Source: Eutreptiella sp. 'Long Island Sound 2002' (taxonomy: Eukaryota > Euglenozoa > Euglenophyceae > Eutreptiales > Eutreptiaceae). Taken from it: DNA of 64,000 nt. This document shows, in pieces, positions 1 to 11,239 of the stretch. Position numbers and translations under genes: made by a program. Below the pieces are notes generated by a model. It searched no databases. It saw nothing but the letters and a program-made list of their open reading frames with translations, and had not been told where the DNA came from. Each line of letters starts with the position of its first letter. Position 1 is the stretch's first letter. The stretch spans positions 69,027,888-69,091,887 of the forward strand of contig OZ038383.1 of NCBI GenBank assembly GCA_964036045.1. Reading direction: 5' to 3'.

Positions 1-91
1 CAATTAAAAGATACCAATGTGCGAGGGGGGGGGGTTCTATGACACATAGACACATAGAAACCATCACATTTGGTGCATGTCTAGTCATATG

Positions 92-128
92 TGCACACAC
101 ACACACACACACACATGCACACACACAT
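92..128. repeat. CA microsatellite
   Basis: An almost pure CA dinucleotide run broken once by TG. The first kilobase around it is G-rich low-complexity DNA with several runs of eight or more G, and I see no gene in 1-360. Confidence 0.9.
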
Positions 129-359
129 TTTGACATAGGCAGGGGCACTGTGGGGTTGCCCTCCCTTCAACCGATCGTTGGGGGGTGGGGGGGGGCGTCT
201 CTGCTTTTGTCACACATTTTTCAGCGGGGGCTTGAGAACTACCGTGGGGGGGGGGACTCACGGGTTAGGGAGGGTGCTCTTTTCTTTGTTTCACAAGTGG
301 TTTTTTATTGGATTTGTATCATATTTGACTGACGAAATGCAATTTAAATTTGCACGTAT

Positions 360-640
360 GCCATGCAATGTTGTGCAGTGTCGTGGTGTGTTTTGGTCTC
401 ATAAGGTGTAAAGTGGTGTCATGTAGTGTGGTGTGCTATGGTGTGCTGCAATTTGCTGCACTGTGTGATCTGCTGTGGTGTGTTGTACTGTGCGCGGGAG
501 TAGTGTGTTGTGGTCACATGACGTGCCCTGTGGTGTGCTATGTTGCCATGTGGTGTGGTCGGGTGTCATGTGGTGTGGTTTGGTGTCATGTGGTGTGGTG
601 TGGTGTGGTGTGGTGTGGTGGGGTATCGTGCGATAGGGTT
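360..640. repeat. Degenerate GTGGT pentanucleotide array
   Basis: The plus strand is dominated by TGTGG/GTGGTGTG words, which give long open frames on both strands with strongly biased composition (Cys/Val on plus, His/Thr/Pro on minus). These frames are artefacts of the repeat. From 640 to 1,010 the sequence becomes non-repetitive but carries no recognisable coding exon. Confidence 0.85.
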
Positions 641-1010
641 GCCTGTCTGGTTGGTTGAATGGTGTGTTGGTTGCTTGGCAGGTTGGGTTGTTTGGCACCT
701 TGGGGTATTTGTTGGGTGTTTGGCGGGTTGGGGCATGCTATATGGTGTCTGCACCCTGTGGTATTTGGTGCCGTATGCCGCTGTATGCTGTGTGATGTCA
801 TGTCTTTGGCTACACATGGATTTGCTGCGATTCCACGGGAGGGGGGGGTTGAGAAGCATTTCATATTTTTGTTCTAGTGGCATTCTAGGAAACCCAAACC
901 AAAAACATACCATGTCTTGGGATACGTGGCTCAAAACGCGATGTCGAGTGCACCGAATCCACTGCCAACCACCCTATTTTGATGGTTTCCACCTCTCAAA
1001 ATTGCCCTAA

Positions 1011-1735
1011 CCGACGCCTAGACCCCCGTACCTAGGCCGAGTGGGCTGCAGGAGCCGCAAGAGGTAGGCCAAAGAGGTGGGTGCCAAAATGCGAACAAGG
1101 TCCACCGAGTGCAAAAAAAATGACTTTTTTCAAAAATGATCTTGGACCACGTGGAAAACGAAAACAAGTGTTTTTGGTGCATTCTAAGTTCGTGGTGGCC
1201 CGTTTTGGCCCTCCTAGAATACCAAAATGCCTTCCAAATGGGCGGTTTGGGGACCAAAAAAGGGTTAAAAATGGGTCAAAAATGTGTTTTTGCTAAGATC
1301 ATCAGAGACCATTTGGGGCACTCAAGCAAGTGAAATGACCCCTTTTTGAGCCCAATGCAAGCCATTTTGGCCACTCCAAAGTCCCAAAAATGCCTTGAAA
1401 ATGGGCCATCTTGGGAGGAAACCTTAGTCAAAAAGGAATTAAAAATGTGTTTTTGAAAATAATTCTGGACTACGCAGGTGCACAAACAAATGGAATGAGC
1501 CCATTTGGAGCCGATGTTGAGCAATTTTGGCCTCTCTCAAGGCCCAAAAGGGCCTTGAAAATGAACTAATTAGGGACCACATATGGCTGAAAAGCAGGTC
1601 AAAACCATGGATTTCCAACACTCGTCCTTGTCGGGTTGTGGTGCCAAAAAGGTTTAATGGAGCTCATTTTGAGCCCCTTTTTAGCCGCTCTCATGCATTA
1701 TCAGCGGTACCGCATTTGTCCTTGAATTGACCTAG
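1011..1735 (+). repeat. Repeat family A, tandem units of about 160 bp, block 1
   Basis: The block starts with a segment beginning near 'CCGACGCCTAGACCCC' and 'AAGAGGTAGCC' that recurs at about 4,993 and, inverted, at about 52,700-52,800. Degenerate units follow, built on words such as 'CCAAAAATGGGTC', 'AAAATGTGTTTTT' and 'GCCATTTTGGCC'. Units share order and spacing with the blocks at 4.0-5.86 kb and 52.26-52.8 kb. Short open frames in it are repeat translations. Confidence 0.85.
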
Positions 1736-1849
1736 ACAATGTTCCTTCCTCCACCAACTCGGTGCCACCAGTCAATGGTGGTTAGGGTTGCGCCTACGGC
1801 TAGCATCGCTGAGCTGGCCAAACCAGTCTTGGCTTTTTAACCCTTTGTA

Positions 1850-2760
1850 GTGTCGGGTGTGGACCTTCGAAGTTTAGGAGGAGCAAGCAGCAAGGAAGCA
1901 ACAACAAGCACACGCCAAATGGGCAAGAATTGCAACTTTGTCGCGGTGCTTCCCATTGAGCTCAACTTTTGGTGGATGATACCAATGAATGTGAAGGAAA
2001 ATCACACCAAGCTTCAGCAACAAACAAAACGGTGGCGGCCATGAGGGGGTGTCGAAAGTGGCACACCTTGTGTTCAAAATCTGTCAAAAAATACCCAAAA
2101 AATGCCCTTTTTTTGGGCAACTTGGGTGCCTAGGATGTCCTTGGAGGGGCCCATTTGCATTAGAACCAACCTATAGGATGAACAAACACCTTTGTTGAGC
2201 GTCTAGTGCGTTTTGCACCCCTTTGACCATGGTCTACTACGCCTTGCACGCGGTTGGTGGCCTCAACGAATTCTTTTCGGGCGCAAAATACCCCAGAAGC
2301 AACCTTGAAAACCTTCCTTTTTGCATGCCATTTGCATGCGTTGCTGTTTCTGTGTTGTCCCAACTACGTGAGGGTTGGTGTTAGTTAGTGTCGAAGTCAT
2401 CGAGTTGGTGGAAACAGTCTTCCATTTAGGACCTTCTTTAGGTTCAAGGGTGGACCTAGTAGGTTTAAGAAGCAAGTGGCAAGCAACAGCAAGCACGCAC
2501 CAAACGGGCAAAAATTGCAAGTCTTTTTGTTGTTCCAGATTCAGCGAAATTTTGGTGGACGATATGTATGAGTGTGAAGAACAATCACAAAAAATGTGAG
2601 GCAGAAAGTCCACGGTGGCGGCCGGGACCATGTGTTGCAAGTGGTGGAACCCTCGTTGAAAAATGTGTGGAAAACGGCCAAATATTGCCATTTTTTTGGG
2701 TAGTGTGGGTGCCTAGGATGTCCATGGAGTGGTCCACTTTCTTTGGAACAAACATAGTTG
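1850..2760. repeat. Repeat family B, two degenerate copies in minus orientation
   Basis: Copies at about 1,850-2,165 and 2,400-2,760 share, in order, CCAAAYGGGCAA, a TTTTGGTGGA block, a GTGTGAAG/AATCACA block and CGGTGGCGGCC. The same order appears in reverse complement at 6.1-6.4 kb and 53.1-53.4 kb. That fixes family B as dispersed and present in both orientations. I see no protein in it. Confidence 0.75.
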
Positions 2761-2764
2761 ATGA

Positions 2765-3830
2765 AGAAACACTTTTCATCACCTCATTGGTTGCCCAAAT
2801 GACCCCTTTTTGGGCTAAAGAAAAACACCAAGCGAGTTTTGAAGAGCACCCTTGTTGCATACCCTTTCAAGTTCCAGCTTTACGTGTTGTGTTTCATAGC
2901 CATACATTGCGTTGGGCACCCTTCTGGTGATAAGCAATGGTGATTGGGATCATTTGCAAGCTATTTCCATGTTGTCATCGCCCTCTCATGCCCCATTTGG
3001 GCACCACGCAGTGGTGAAGCGTAGGGCTTTACAAGGGGCCGTGGCTACACACGCCCGGCAGCCACTATGTGGGGCCCAATCCGTACTCCGTCACCCATAT
3101 GGTCATCAAACGACCACCCTCATGGTAGGGGCTATGGAAGGGTTTGGGAAATAGGCTAAATTGCAAAAAAATTTAAGTGCCGGTTGACAGCTTAAAAAAC
3201 AAAACAGCAAACTCAAATAGTTCTACAATTAACCTTTTTAGGCCTATGTATAGAGGTTGGCGGGCAGGAAGGTGGGCTGCTTGAATGCGGCGCCTTGCCA
3301 CCTGGTGATGCCACTCGCCTACCCTGCACAGTGGCCAAGAGGGATGAGCTAGTTGGAAGTAAGCCTCCTTCCTGCTCGCCTTCGTATGTTGTTGCCGAGA
3401 GGTGGTTGTTGCGTGGGCGGGGGCACTGCTTGCGCACCCACGTAGTGCGAACATGAGGTGGCCCGATGTGAGTCAACTAGGGAGAGCGTCGCTGATGATG
3501 ACTCTACTTGGTGAGCATCGCCCCTTGGGGGTGGGTTGTCAGCCCGGAGGGAAGGGGGCGGGGGTGGCCCTTGCTCCGTGTGCTTGTCCTACATGGCGCT
3601 CAAAATGCGCTCAACAAAATTGGCTTGTGTGGGGGCCGCCAGAATTGTTAGCCGTAGTGTGGCTGCTCCAGCGGGGGGGTGGGGGCGGAGGGGGGGGGTG
3701 GGTAGGGCTGGGCATCATTTTTTTATCGCCCATTCCGTCGCATTTTTTGTCGCAAAAGGGGATGGGAGTGAGGGTGGGGGGGTCCAAGCCAGACGTACCC
3801 CTGCAGTCATATCCATCCCTGCCAGACATG
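2765..3830. other. No supported gene
   Basis: This stretch has mixed composition, with a G-rich tract at about 3,665-3,710. Open frames here overlap on both strands, start without context and match nothing I recognise. I see no repeat unit and no RNA gene. Confidence 0.6.
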
Positions 3831-3834
3831 TATG

Positions 3835-3985
3835 TTGTAATTCGTGTAATTTTTTTGCAGCAAATGTGTGTAACAAAAAAATTGTTAAGTTATGTAATTT
3901 TTATTTTTGCGGTAAGTCCTGTAAGCCCGTCACACGCATTACCGCAAAGAAAGTTACACAATTTGACAATTTTTTTGTACACGTG
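3835..3985. repeat. Repeat family C (TTACCGCAAA-type), inverted-repeat copy
   Basis: This A/T-rich patch has TTTTTGCGGTAA near 3,904 and, 40 bases later, ATTACCGCAAAGAAA near 3,943. The two arms, with flanking TTATGTAATT/GTTACACAATT, could fold as a hairpin. The same TTACCGCAAA-A-tract-TTACA words cluster at 18,885-19,075 and 27,150-27,260. Confidence 0.75.
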
Positions 3986-4009
3986 TTGAGGGTCAACTAG
4001 GTGCCCTTA

Positions 4010-5862
4010 GAATCGCATTTTGAGCCACATAGCCCAAGCTATGGTCAAATCTTGGTTTGAAGTTGTCAACGGCCAATTTGGGCAAAGTTCGTGGCTGTTG
4101 GGGGCCACTTGGGGGTGGTTCTGGCACGTGTTGCGGAGTTAGAGGACCCCAAAGGGCTCTTTGATAGGAAGACGACAAGCCACATGTGGAGTGTAGCCAC
4201 AGTCTTATTTTTGCGTGCTTGGTGCCGCTCGCTACTTGCTTGCTGCCAATCGTAGTAGGTCCGCCCTAGACACTTAAGACGCCTACAAAACCAAGACTTG
4301 TTCCACTAGCTTGGTGACGCTAACCAGGTTCAAATATTGGGACCGAGCTAGTGGAGGAAGAAACATGGTCTAGGAGAGTGCTGCGACACCACAAATGAGG
4401 TGCGCAATGGAAAGTGGATGAGAGCGGCTCAAAAAAGGGCTCAACATCAATTGTATTCATCCGTTCGGGCAACACAAATGGACTAGGATCATTTGTGGAA
4501 AACCATGGGTTTGACCTGTTTTTGAGCCATTTGTGGTCCCTAATTGGCCCATATTCAAGGCCCTTTGGGCCTTGAGAGGGGCCCAAATTGCTCAACATGG
4601 GCTCAAAATGAGCTCATTCCATTTGTTTGTGCACTTCCAATAGTCCAAAAGTATCTTTGGAAAAACACATTTTTGATCCATTTTTGACTAAGTTTTGCAC
4701 CCAAATCAGCCCATTTTCAAGGCATTTTGGGACTTTGGAGGGCCCAAAATGGCTTTCAATGGGCTCAAAAAGTGGTGATTTCACTTTTTTGTGCACCCGA
4801 AATGGTCTAGGATCATTTCCCGAAAACACATGTTTTGACCCATTTTTGACTCATTTTTCAGGCCCAAAACAACCCATTTTCAAGGCATTCGTGACTTTGG
4901 AGGGGCCAAAATGGCTTGAAAATGGGCTCAAAACGGACTCGTTTCACTTGTTTAGGCACCCAAATTGGTCTCAAATCATTTTTGATAACGCACACCGACG
5001 CCTAGACCCCAGTACCTTGGCTGCGGCAAACTGCAAGAGGTAGCCCAAAGAGGTGGGTGCCAAAATGTGCCAACAACGTCCACCGCGTGAAAAAAATGAC
5101 TTTTTTCAAAAATGATCTTGGACCACATCCAATGCCAAAACAAGCGTTTTTGGCGCATTTTAGGCTTGTGGTGGCCCGTGTTGACCCTCCTAAATCCCCA
5201 AATGCCTTCAAAATGGGCTGTTTTTGGACCAAAAATGGGTCAACAATGGGTCAAAAATGTGTTTTTCCAAAAATGACTCTAGACTGTTTGGGGTGCCTAA
5301 ACAAGTGAACCCCTTTTTGAGCCCATTTTCAAGCCATTTTGGCCCCTCCAAAGTCACCAAATGCCTTGAAAATGGGGTGTTTTGGGGCCAAAAATGGGTC
5401 AAAAATGGGCCAAAAGGGTGTTTTTCCAAAAGTGATCCTACACCATTTGGGGTGCACAAACAAGTGAAACGAACTCTTTCTTAGCCTATTTTTAGGCCGT
5501 TTTGGCCGCTCCAAAGCCCCAAAATGCCTTGAAAATGGGCCGTTTTGGGACCAAAACTCAGAAATGTATCAAAAATGTGTTTTCCAAAGATATTTTTGGA
5601 CTATTTGGGGTGCACAAACAAATGGAATGAGCCCATGTTGAACCCATGTTGAGCAATTTGGGCCCCTCCAAAGGCCTAAAGGGCCTTGAACATGGGCCAA
5701 TTAGGGACCACAAATGGCCCAAAAACGGGTCAAAACCATGGTTTTCCAAAAATGATGCTAGTCCAGTTGTGTTGCCCGAACGGATGAATACAATTAATTT
5801 TGAGCCCTTTTTGAGCCGCTCTCATCCATTATCAAGTGCGTACCTCATTTGTTGCTGAAGTC
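4010..5862. repeat. Repeat family A, large tandem block with an internal orientation switch
   Basis: About ten degenerate units of roughly 160 bp are built from the family A words. Up to about 4,980 they read in one orientation ('TGACCCATTTTTGA', 'CAAGGCATTTTGG'). From 4,993 they read in the other ('CCAAAAATGGGTCAA', 'AATGCCTTGAAAATG'). The switch coincides with the same lead segment seen at 1,011. The block is flanked by 'ACCAAGACTTGTTCCACTAG'-type sequence near 4,290-4,320, related to that at 6,390 and 53,370. Confidence 0.85.
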
Positions 5863-5869
5863 TCCTAGA

Positions 5870-6420
5870 CCATGTTCCTTCCCCCACCAGCTCGGTCCCA
5901 ATATTCAATCCTCTTTTGGTTTGGGGCTGTGGGCGGCCAATGTGCACAATTGGTGGGGCTTTTGGGGTCCTTTTTGGGGGCGGTTAGCGGACATATTGTG
6001 GAGTTAGATGGTCCTAGAGGGACCTTCGGCAGGGGGAAGTCTAGCTGCACGTGTAAGCCACTATTTCCCTTCTTTTGGCCGTTTTCAGCAGGTTCTACGG
6101 GGTTTTTGGGCAAAAAAAGGCTGACTTTATCCCTAATCTACAGATTTGAAATCGAGGTCCGGCACTTGCGATGCCCATTCCCGGCCACCACCGTTGAATT
6201 TGTGTCTCATTCTTTGTGTGGTGGTCCCTCACACCCATAGGCAGCATCCACCAAATTTTTGGCCAAATCCGAAGCACCACGACGGAGCTGTGATTTTCCC
6301 CCGTTTCGCGTGTGCTTGCTTGCTTGTTGCTTGCTGCTTACCAAACCTGTTAGGTCCACCCTAGACACTAAAGAGGGTTATAAAACGAAGAGTGGTTCCA
6401 CTAGCTTCGTGACCGTAGCC
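5870..6420. repeat. Repeat family B, plus-orientation copy
   Basis: The segment aligns by eye with 52,830-53,420 over most of its length. Shared words include GGGACCTTCGGCA, TTTTGGGCAAAAAAGGCTGA, GGTCCGGCA, TTCCCGGCC and GACACTAAAGAGGGTTATAAA. Both copies end just after a GGTTATAAAACNAAGA motif, which could be a promoter-like TATA or simply part of the repeat. No coding capacity is apparent. Confidence 0.8.
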
Positions 6421-6681
6421 CGAACCAGGCATCTCCCAATCACCCGGCATGCCACCCGTCAATTGCGAAACAACACTGTTGTTTTTGTGATATTTGTTAT
6501 GTTGCCGTTTTTTCTCCTCCTCTGTGTTTTTTGTGATATTTTGTGTTGTTTTGGTAATTTTTCCTAGAGTGCATCCCTTTCCCACTTTTTCTGAAACTTT
6601 ATCTTTGAAAATTTTCTCATAATTTCAATGATTTTTTTGTTTTTTGTTAGCGGTAGTGTCCAGTGTTAGCATCCAGAAAGC

Positions 6682-6905
6682 AACCAAATGTAGTAAAGGG
6701 ATGCGTATGAAAAGGTATCAAAAGGTCCGGGGCAATACAATGGGATATGGTTTGGGGTGTGAATAGTGGAGAGGGATCGATAGGGCAACCAACCATAGCA
6801 AAGGGATGCGGGTGTATAAAATTTGTGGGGTGGTATCATGGGAGATGGTTTGGGGAATGAATAGTGCAAAGGGATATGCAGGGGGTCCAAACATAGCAAA
6901 GGGAC
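6682..6905 (+). repeat. Tandem repeat, about 110 bp, roughly two copies
   Basis: The words 'CATAGCAAAGGGATGCGGG', 'GGGATATGGTTTGGGG' and 'GAATAGTG' recur in the same order with a spacing of about 110 bases. The array ends just before the NUMOD1-like ORF. Confidence 0.7.
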
Positions 6906-6984
6906 GTGGGTGTTCAAAGGGGCCTTTGGAAGGAACGGAAGGATCCTTTTTTCTCCACTACTTTCAGTTTTGTTTGCCATGTGG

Positions 6985-7290
6985 CCCATATTGTTGTGCC
7001 CAGAATTGGGTGGTTTACGCCCAAAATTGGGTGGTGACGGGGTGCGGTTTTATACAGTGGCAGAGGCCATCAAACACCTCAAGACCAAGGGGATACATGT
7101 GTGGCCCGCCCGAGTGAGCCGTGCTGTCGAAAAGGGTGCCTCCCGCTCCGGTTGGTCTTTCCGATTCACATCACATGAGGATGCGGCGCAACCTCCGGCC
7201 ACACCCGGGAGCCGACCCGCAGAGCCAGCAGAGGCACGGAAAATGTACAAGCATCATCATCATCACAATCACGAGGAAACGAACCTCTAG
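6985..7290 (+). CDS. NUMOD1-like DNA-binding segment (partial gene)
   Basis: The frame spanning this region contains FYTVAEAIKHLKTKG followed by HVWPARVSRAVEKG and then SGWSFRF. This follows the layout of the NUMOD1 helix-turn-helix repeat: a conserved 'S/T-V-x-E-A' helix, a second helix with '(I/V)SRAV', then 'GWxFRF'. NUMOD1 is known as a DNA-binding module, often attached to homing endonucleases. No GIY-YIG or HNH nuclease residues are visible nearby. After it comes a low-complexity Ala/Pro and His-rich tail that stops at 7,290. The start is uncertain: no ATG is well placed, and a 3' splice site (TTTTATACAG) lies at about 7,062. It may be joined to the downstream exon at 7,461, but I could not find a phase-matched donor. 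The NUMOD1 assignment rests on eye matching of one repeat. Confidence 0.45.
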   Translation, partial: PILLCPELGGLRPKLGGDGVRFYTVAEAIKHLKTKGIHVWPARVSRAVEKGASRSGWSFRFTSHEDAAQPPATPGSRPAEPAEARKMYKHHHHHNHEETNL

Positions 7291-7460
7291 AGGGAAACCC
7301 ACAAGGGTGCCATCCCTGGAGCTAGCCAAATTTAGGTTGCCCCCTCATGTACCATGACTCTCTATACCATGACATGTGCATGGCCGGTGGGTTACCTTTC
7401 GTCGTGACACTTCGCTTGTCTTCGCTAGTGCCCACTTCCACTGATTTTCATTTCTTGTAG

Positions 7461-7648
7461 GCCCATCCAAGGAACCAATTGTCCAGGAGAAGAACCCCAG
7501 TTTGCAACTGTCATTGCGATGGGCAGCCCACCATTGGGCCACATTTGAAACGTGGCAAGACCAGCGGGCAGAGCGTTTTATCCCGGAGGAAACAACCTTC
7601 CAAAAATGGGTGGACACACAACGGGAAGAACTAGGGAACATTTTTTAA
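7461..7648 (+). CDS. Terminal coding exon of unknown protein
   Basis: A good 3' splice site (TTTTCATTTCTTGTAG) ends at 7,460. It opens a 61-codon frame, entered after two bases, that ends at TAA 7,646-7,648. The peptide is rich in Trp, Gln and Glu (for example HHWATFETWQDQRAERF and FQKWVDTQREELGNIF) and looks like an alpha-helical C-terminus rather than chance translation. It is probably the last exon of the gene that contains the NUMOD1-like segment 170 bp upstream; that link is inference from proximity and strand. Confidence 0.45.
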
Positions 7649-7739
7649 AGATCTCCATTCTAATCGCTTTGTGTATGCTCTTTGTGTCCTTGGGAATGAG
7701 AAGGGGCTTGGACCTTTGAAAGGAGGGAAAATGGGACAA

Positions 7740-8135
7740 TGGGACCCATGACAAGCATCACACTAGAAATTAAAAATTATTGTTATGGCAGTAGGGACCA
7801 CAAGGGGGAAAAACTTGGACACTGGGACCCATGACAAGCATTAGACTAAAGATTAAAAATTCCTCGTATGCAAGTAGCGGCAACAAGAGACAAAAATTGG
7901 GACACTGGGACACATGACAAGTATCACACTAAAAATCAAAAATTATTGTTAGGGCAGCAAGGACCACAAGGGGAAAAAATTGGGACATTGGGACCCATGA
8001 CAAGCATCAGACTAAAGATTAAAAATTCTTGGTATGCCAGTAGGGGCAACAAGTGACAAAAATTTGGACATCAGGAACCATGACAAGCATCAGACTAAAT
8101 ATTGAAATTACTAGTGTGCCCGCAGGGGCCACAAA
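7740..8135 (+). repeat. Tandem repeat, about 83 bp, five copies
   Basis: The phrase 'GGGACCCATGACAAGCATCA' or a close variant recurs at about 7,745, 7,827, 7,912, 7,992 and 8,075, each followed by A-rich 'GACTAAAGATTAAAAATT'. Units diverge by a few substitutions. Confidence 0.85.
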
Positions 8136-8530
8136 CACCAAAAATGCAAAAATAACGGGCCAACATAACGGAAAAAAACACCGACCCTCGGCAACTAGTG
8201 ACCCTCCCCCCCCTCCCCCCCAAACCTGTTTAAACCCCCCAAAATGAGTTTTTGGCAACTTTTTGTGCAACAATTAATTATAATTAATTAATAGTATGAA
8301 AAAACACAAAACAACAGCAAAAAAACAGCAAAACTGGAAAAATAACATGAAAGCCACATAATAACACCAAAGAAAACACCAAAAATGGAAAAATAGCGGG
8401 CCAAAAAAAGACAGAAAAAAACACCTACCCTCGGCAACTATTGACCCTTGCCCCCCCCCCCCCCCAAATCCCCTTAAACCCCCAGAACTGAGTTTTTTGG
8501 CACCTTTTTTGTGCAAAAATAACATAGAGA
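8126..8530 (+). repeat. Direct repeat, about 245 bp, two copies, A-rich with C tracts
   Basis: Two copies share 'AACGGGCCAA', 'CACCGACCCTCGGCAACTA' (second copy 'CACCTACCCTCGGCAACTA'), a poly-C run and 'CCAAAATGAGTTTTTGGCA'. An A/T-rich spacer with many AACACAAAA words lies between them. No gene is visible. Confidence 0.75.
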
Positions 8531-8769
8531 AAACACAAAGTAACACCAAAAAAACACAAAAAGTAGGAAAATAACAGGCTTTTACAGTATCAACCTGTCA
8601 ACAGCCTTGGTGACGGGCGTTAGGGAGATGCTTGGCTCTAACCCTAGCCCTAGCTCAGAACGTAGCTTCAGGTCAGAATTAGTGTTCCGGTCCACAATGG
8701 AGAGCAATATTGTGGCAATAAGCAGCCATGATCTTGTTCGGCCTAATCAGCATGGCTTGCATGGCCGAG

Positions 8770-9000
8770 CTAGGTCGCTGCAAAGGTTAGGGTTAGGTTT
8801 AGGGTGATGGTATGGTTAGAGAGCGGGCAAGGGAAGGTGAGGGGAGCCTGTGATAAATGGCCCCACCTGGAGCCCCCCCCCTCCGACCCTCCAAGCCCCC
8901 CCCCCCCCCCGGCCCCTCCTAGACCCCCATCACCCCTCCCAGAACCCCCCCTCCCAAGCCCCCCCTCCCCCCTGCGCCCCAGGGGGCCTGCGGCCAACAG
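8770..9000. repeat. Degenerate TTAGGG-like tract followed by C-rich low complexity
   Basis: 'TTAGGGTTAGGTTTAGGG' at about 8,787 resembles both TTAGGG and TTTAGGG telomere repeats but covers only about three units, so it is at best an interstitial remnant. The following 130 bp are more than 70% C, including a run of at least 15. Confidence 0.6.
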
Positions 9001-9116
9001 TTAGTGGGAGGGGGGGAGGGTAGTTGGCGTCCAAACCCGAGGAGCCGCACCCCCCGTGATGAGATACAACTTCCATAGCCCCACATCTACTGGATCCTGA
9101 CTACTGAGACTGGGAC

Positions 9117-9460
9117 ATGGGGCCTGGAGGCAACCCTATTTGCTACAGGCATTCCGCAGGCCCAAGAAGACCCTTTTCTTCGGGTTACGTTCGCACTGTT
9201 GGCCCAGTTGCACCGCCCCCGCCTTGGTCTAGTGGTTTAGCTTCTCAACGAGAGCGACGTGAAGCTGAGGGCTTCAAGCCAACTGCTGAGGTATGCGCCC
9301 TCACTCTTGCACTGTGCGACCAGCCTCAACAACCCTTACAACTCCGTTACTACTTCACAGCCCTGAACAGCCCGAAATTTTCCGGCACAACCATTAGCAA
9401 CGATCTAAAGCCCTTCACAACCCCTGGCCTGCGCTTTTGGGGATTGGGATTGATTTTCTG
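9117..9460 (+). other. Possible tRNA-derived (SINE-like) segment
   Basis: 'TGGTCTAGTGG' near 9,223 fits an RNA polymerase III A box, and 'GGCTTCAAGCC' near 9,268 approximates a B box at tRNA-like spacing. A tRNA cloverleaf does not form: the D stem and acceptor stem fail to pair. It is either a decayed tRNA-derived repeat or coincidence. Confidence 0.25.
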
Positions 9461-9509
9461 AGCGGCACATGAAAGCCTGTGGGGGCTTGGCATTGGCGGG
9501 GGTGTATCC

Positions 9510-9650
9510 TCAGTGGGTGAGGCATTTACACAGTTTGGCGATGAATACACGCAGTTTGACAATGTGCATACTCAGTGTGACAGGGGGTGCAGGCAGTTTG
9601 ACACGGGGTGTACTCAGTGTCACAAGGGGGTCATGCAGGTTGGCAAGATT
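9510..9650 (+). repeat. Short tandem repeat, about 30 bp, four to five units
   Basis: Units built on 'GCAGTTTGACA' and 'ACTCAGTGTGACA' recur roughly every 30 bases. Open frames through it are repeat translations. Confidence 0.8.
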
Positions 9651-9659
9651 TTTGTACAC

Positions 9660-10885
9660 TGCTCGTTGAGATAATGGCACCCTCACCCTTACCATCGTTC
9701 TCACCCTCGCCCCCGTCAGCGTCCTCTCATCCAGTTGCCGTCCAACTTTCGCATCCTCATGCTTCTGCAGCGCGCTGCTGGTCTGAAGACAGCCATCCCC
9801 GCATTGCTCTCCTTCTTCCCCACCCTCTTGTTGTTCCCATGGGCATACAGCCGCAGACACAAGGTGTTCGCAGCCACTGCTGGTCTCGCTGACGCAGATC
9901 CACCGAAGAGCAGTCTCAGAATCAGGTCGGTCACCAGGAAAAGTTATAGTTTCGACGTCGTAGTGTGGAGATGCGAGTGGACGTGTCCCCCAGCCCCCCT
10001 CCCACATCAAAACTACGTGCTGTCTTGCTTTTTTGCAGCAAGATGGGCAGTGGAAACCACGTTGAGTCTTCATGGAGAATAACAAACCTCATTGGAGAAT
10101 ATATCTGCCTGGAGGGTAACTGCCTTTTTCCCATACGCTTAGAATGGAGATGTATAGACCTGCGCTTCTTCCTGATTACGGTCAGCAGCGTCTCGATTGA
10201 ATCTGCGCTATGGAGCGGAAATGACCTCCATGATATACCTCTGGGAAGAATTTAAGATTGATGGCCTCCTGACCACCATTTTGTCCATGCGATTGTGTAG
10301 ATGTCTAGGTTTGGGTTCCACTAACATGATTTTTCTCCATGGAGATTTATTCATCTCCAATGAGACTGTTCGGCACGTTGTTAGGGTGAACAGGTGTGTT
10401 TAGTTGCAGAGGTGGTTGATAGATCATGCTCAGGCCACACACTGCACTTCTTGGGTGGTGTTTGTGTACTATACCTCAAGGGGTTAAACACAAAATGTGT
10501 CTTAACGCAAACTCATTTATTGTTATTTATTGTTGAATGAATGTGGGATCAAACGTGCTGAGGGTGAACATTCACGCGACATATCCCAAATGGATGTTGA
10601 GGCATGTAGTAGGGCTGGTTGGATGCGTTGCACTGTATTGAATTTCATGCCTCCCCTTCCAGCACTCTGTCTGGGCTCCAAGCAGGGTCCACCTCAATCT
10701 AGTGGAACCCTCTTTGCGTCAAGCGCCTGTAACCGTACGACATACGCACTGTAGATGTGGCAAGAAATCACCTCCAAGAGAGGTTGTCAGATAAAGCGCA
10801 GGCACCGGCACCATATCCCCCCTTTCGGGGGGTCATTCGTGTAGCATATTGCAATGGGTGACATCAGATGTCTAACCACTTCCAA
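9660..10885. other. No supported gene
   Basis: The sequence is mostly unique, with open frames of up to 190 codons on the minus strand and 115 on the plus strand. None shows a domain, a splice-consistent continuation or a biased peptide I would call coding. A candidate 3' splice site (CTTTTTTGCAG, ending 10,040) precedes a frame that is not clearly coding. Confidence 0.5.
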
Positions 10886-10889
10886 AATC

Positions 10890-11200
10890 ATCATTTTGGG
10901 AGACAAAATGATCTCCCAATGAATTCTTCAATGGTGACCCTTCTACCCCCCGTTCCTAGGTACCACTTTTTAGGGCGGGGTGGGTGGCGGGGCGGGGTAG
11001 GGGTCAAAACTTGATTGGCCTGTAGCCACCACTGTACACCAACTCGGACCCAGTCCCAGTCCATTTTTTCCTTGTACATGGACCCCCTCAGCAATGGCGG
11101 GGTTCCGGGTGCTATCTCTGACCTTCCAAGATTGGCCCCACTGCTGAGGACTTGGCTGTTTTCAGCCTAGCACGGGTTGGCTGAAAAATCACGGTTTGGG
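10890..11200 (+). repeat. Repeat family D, copy 1
   Basis: It shares ordered words with 12,200-12,500 and 16,690-16,880: 'TTGGCCTGTAGC', 'GGACCCAGTCCCA', a 'TTTTTTCCTTGTACATGGAC' block and 'TCCGGGTGCTAT'. The GGTGACCTCC/GGGGACCTG and AATGGGAGTACATCTAAAGCC portions of the family follow at 11,205-11,530. The repeat is dispersed, with no coding capacity recognised. Confidence 0.7.
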
Positions 11201-11239
11201 GGTGACCTCCAACAACCCCTGGGGACCTGTGAACCATCC

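Noticed and set aside
360-934. Overlapping His/Thr/Pro and Cys/Val ORFs
   Set aside because: They translate the GTGGT pentanucleotide array on opposite strands.
9220-9290. tRNA gene
   Set aside because: A- and B-box-like words are present but D and acceptor stems do not pair and no anticodon stem forms. Kept only as a weak SINE-like note.
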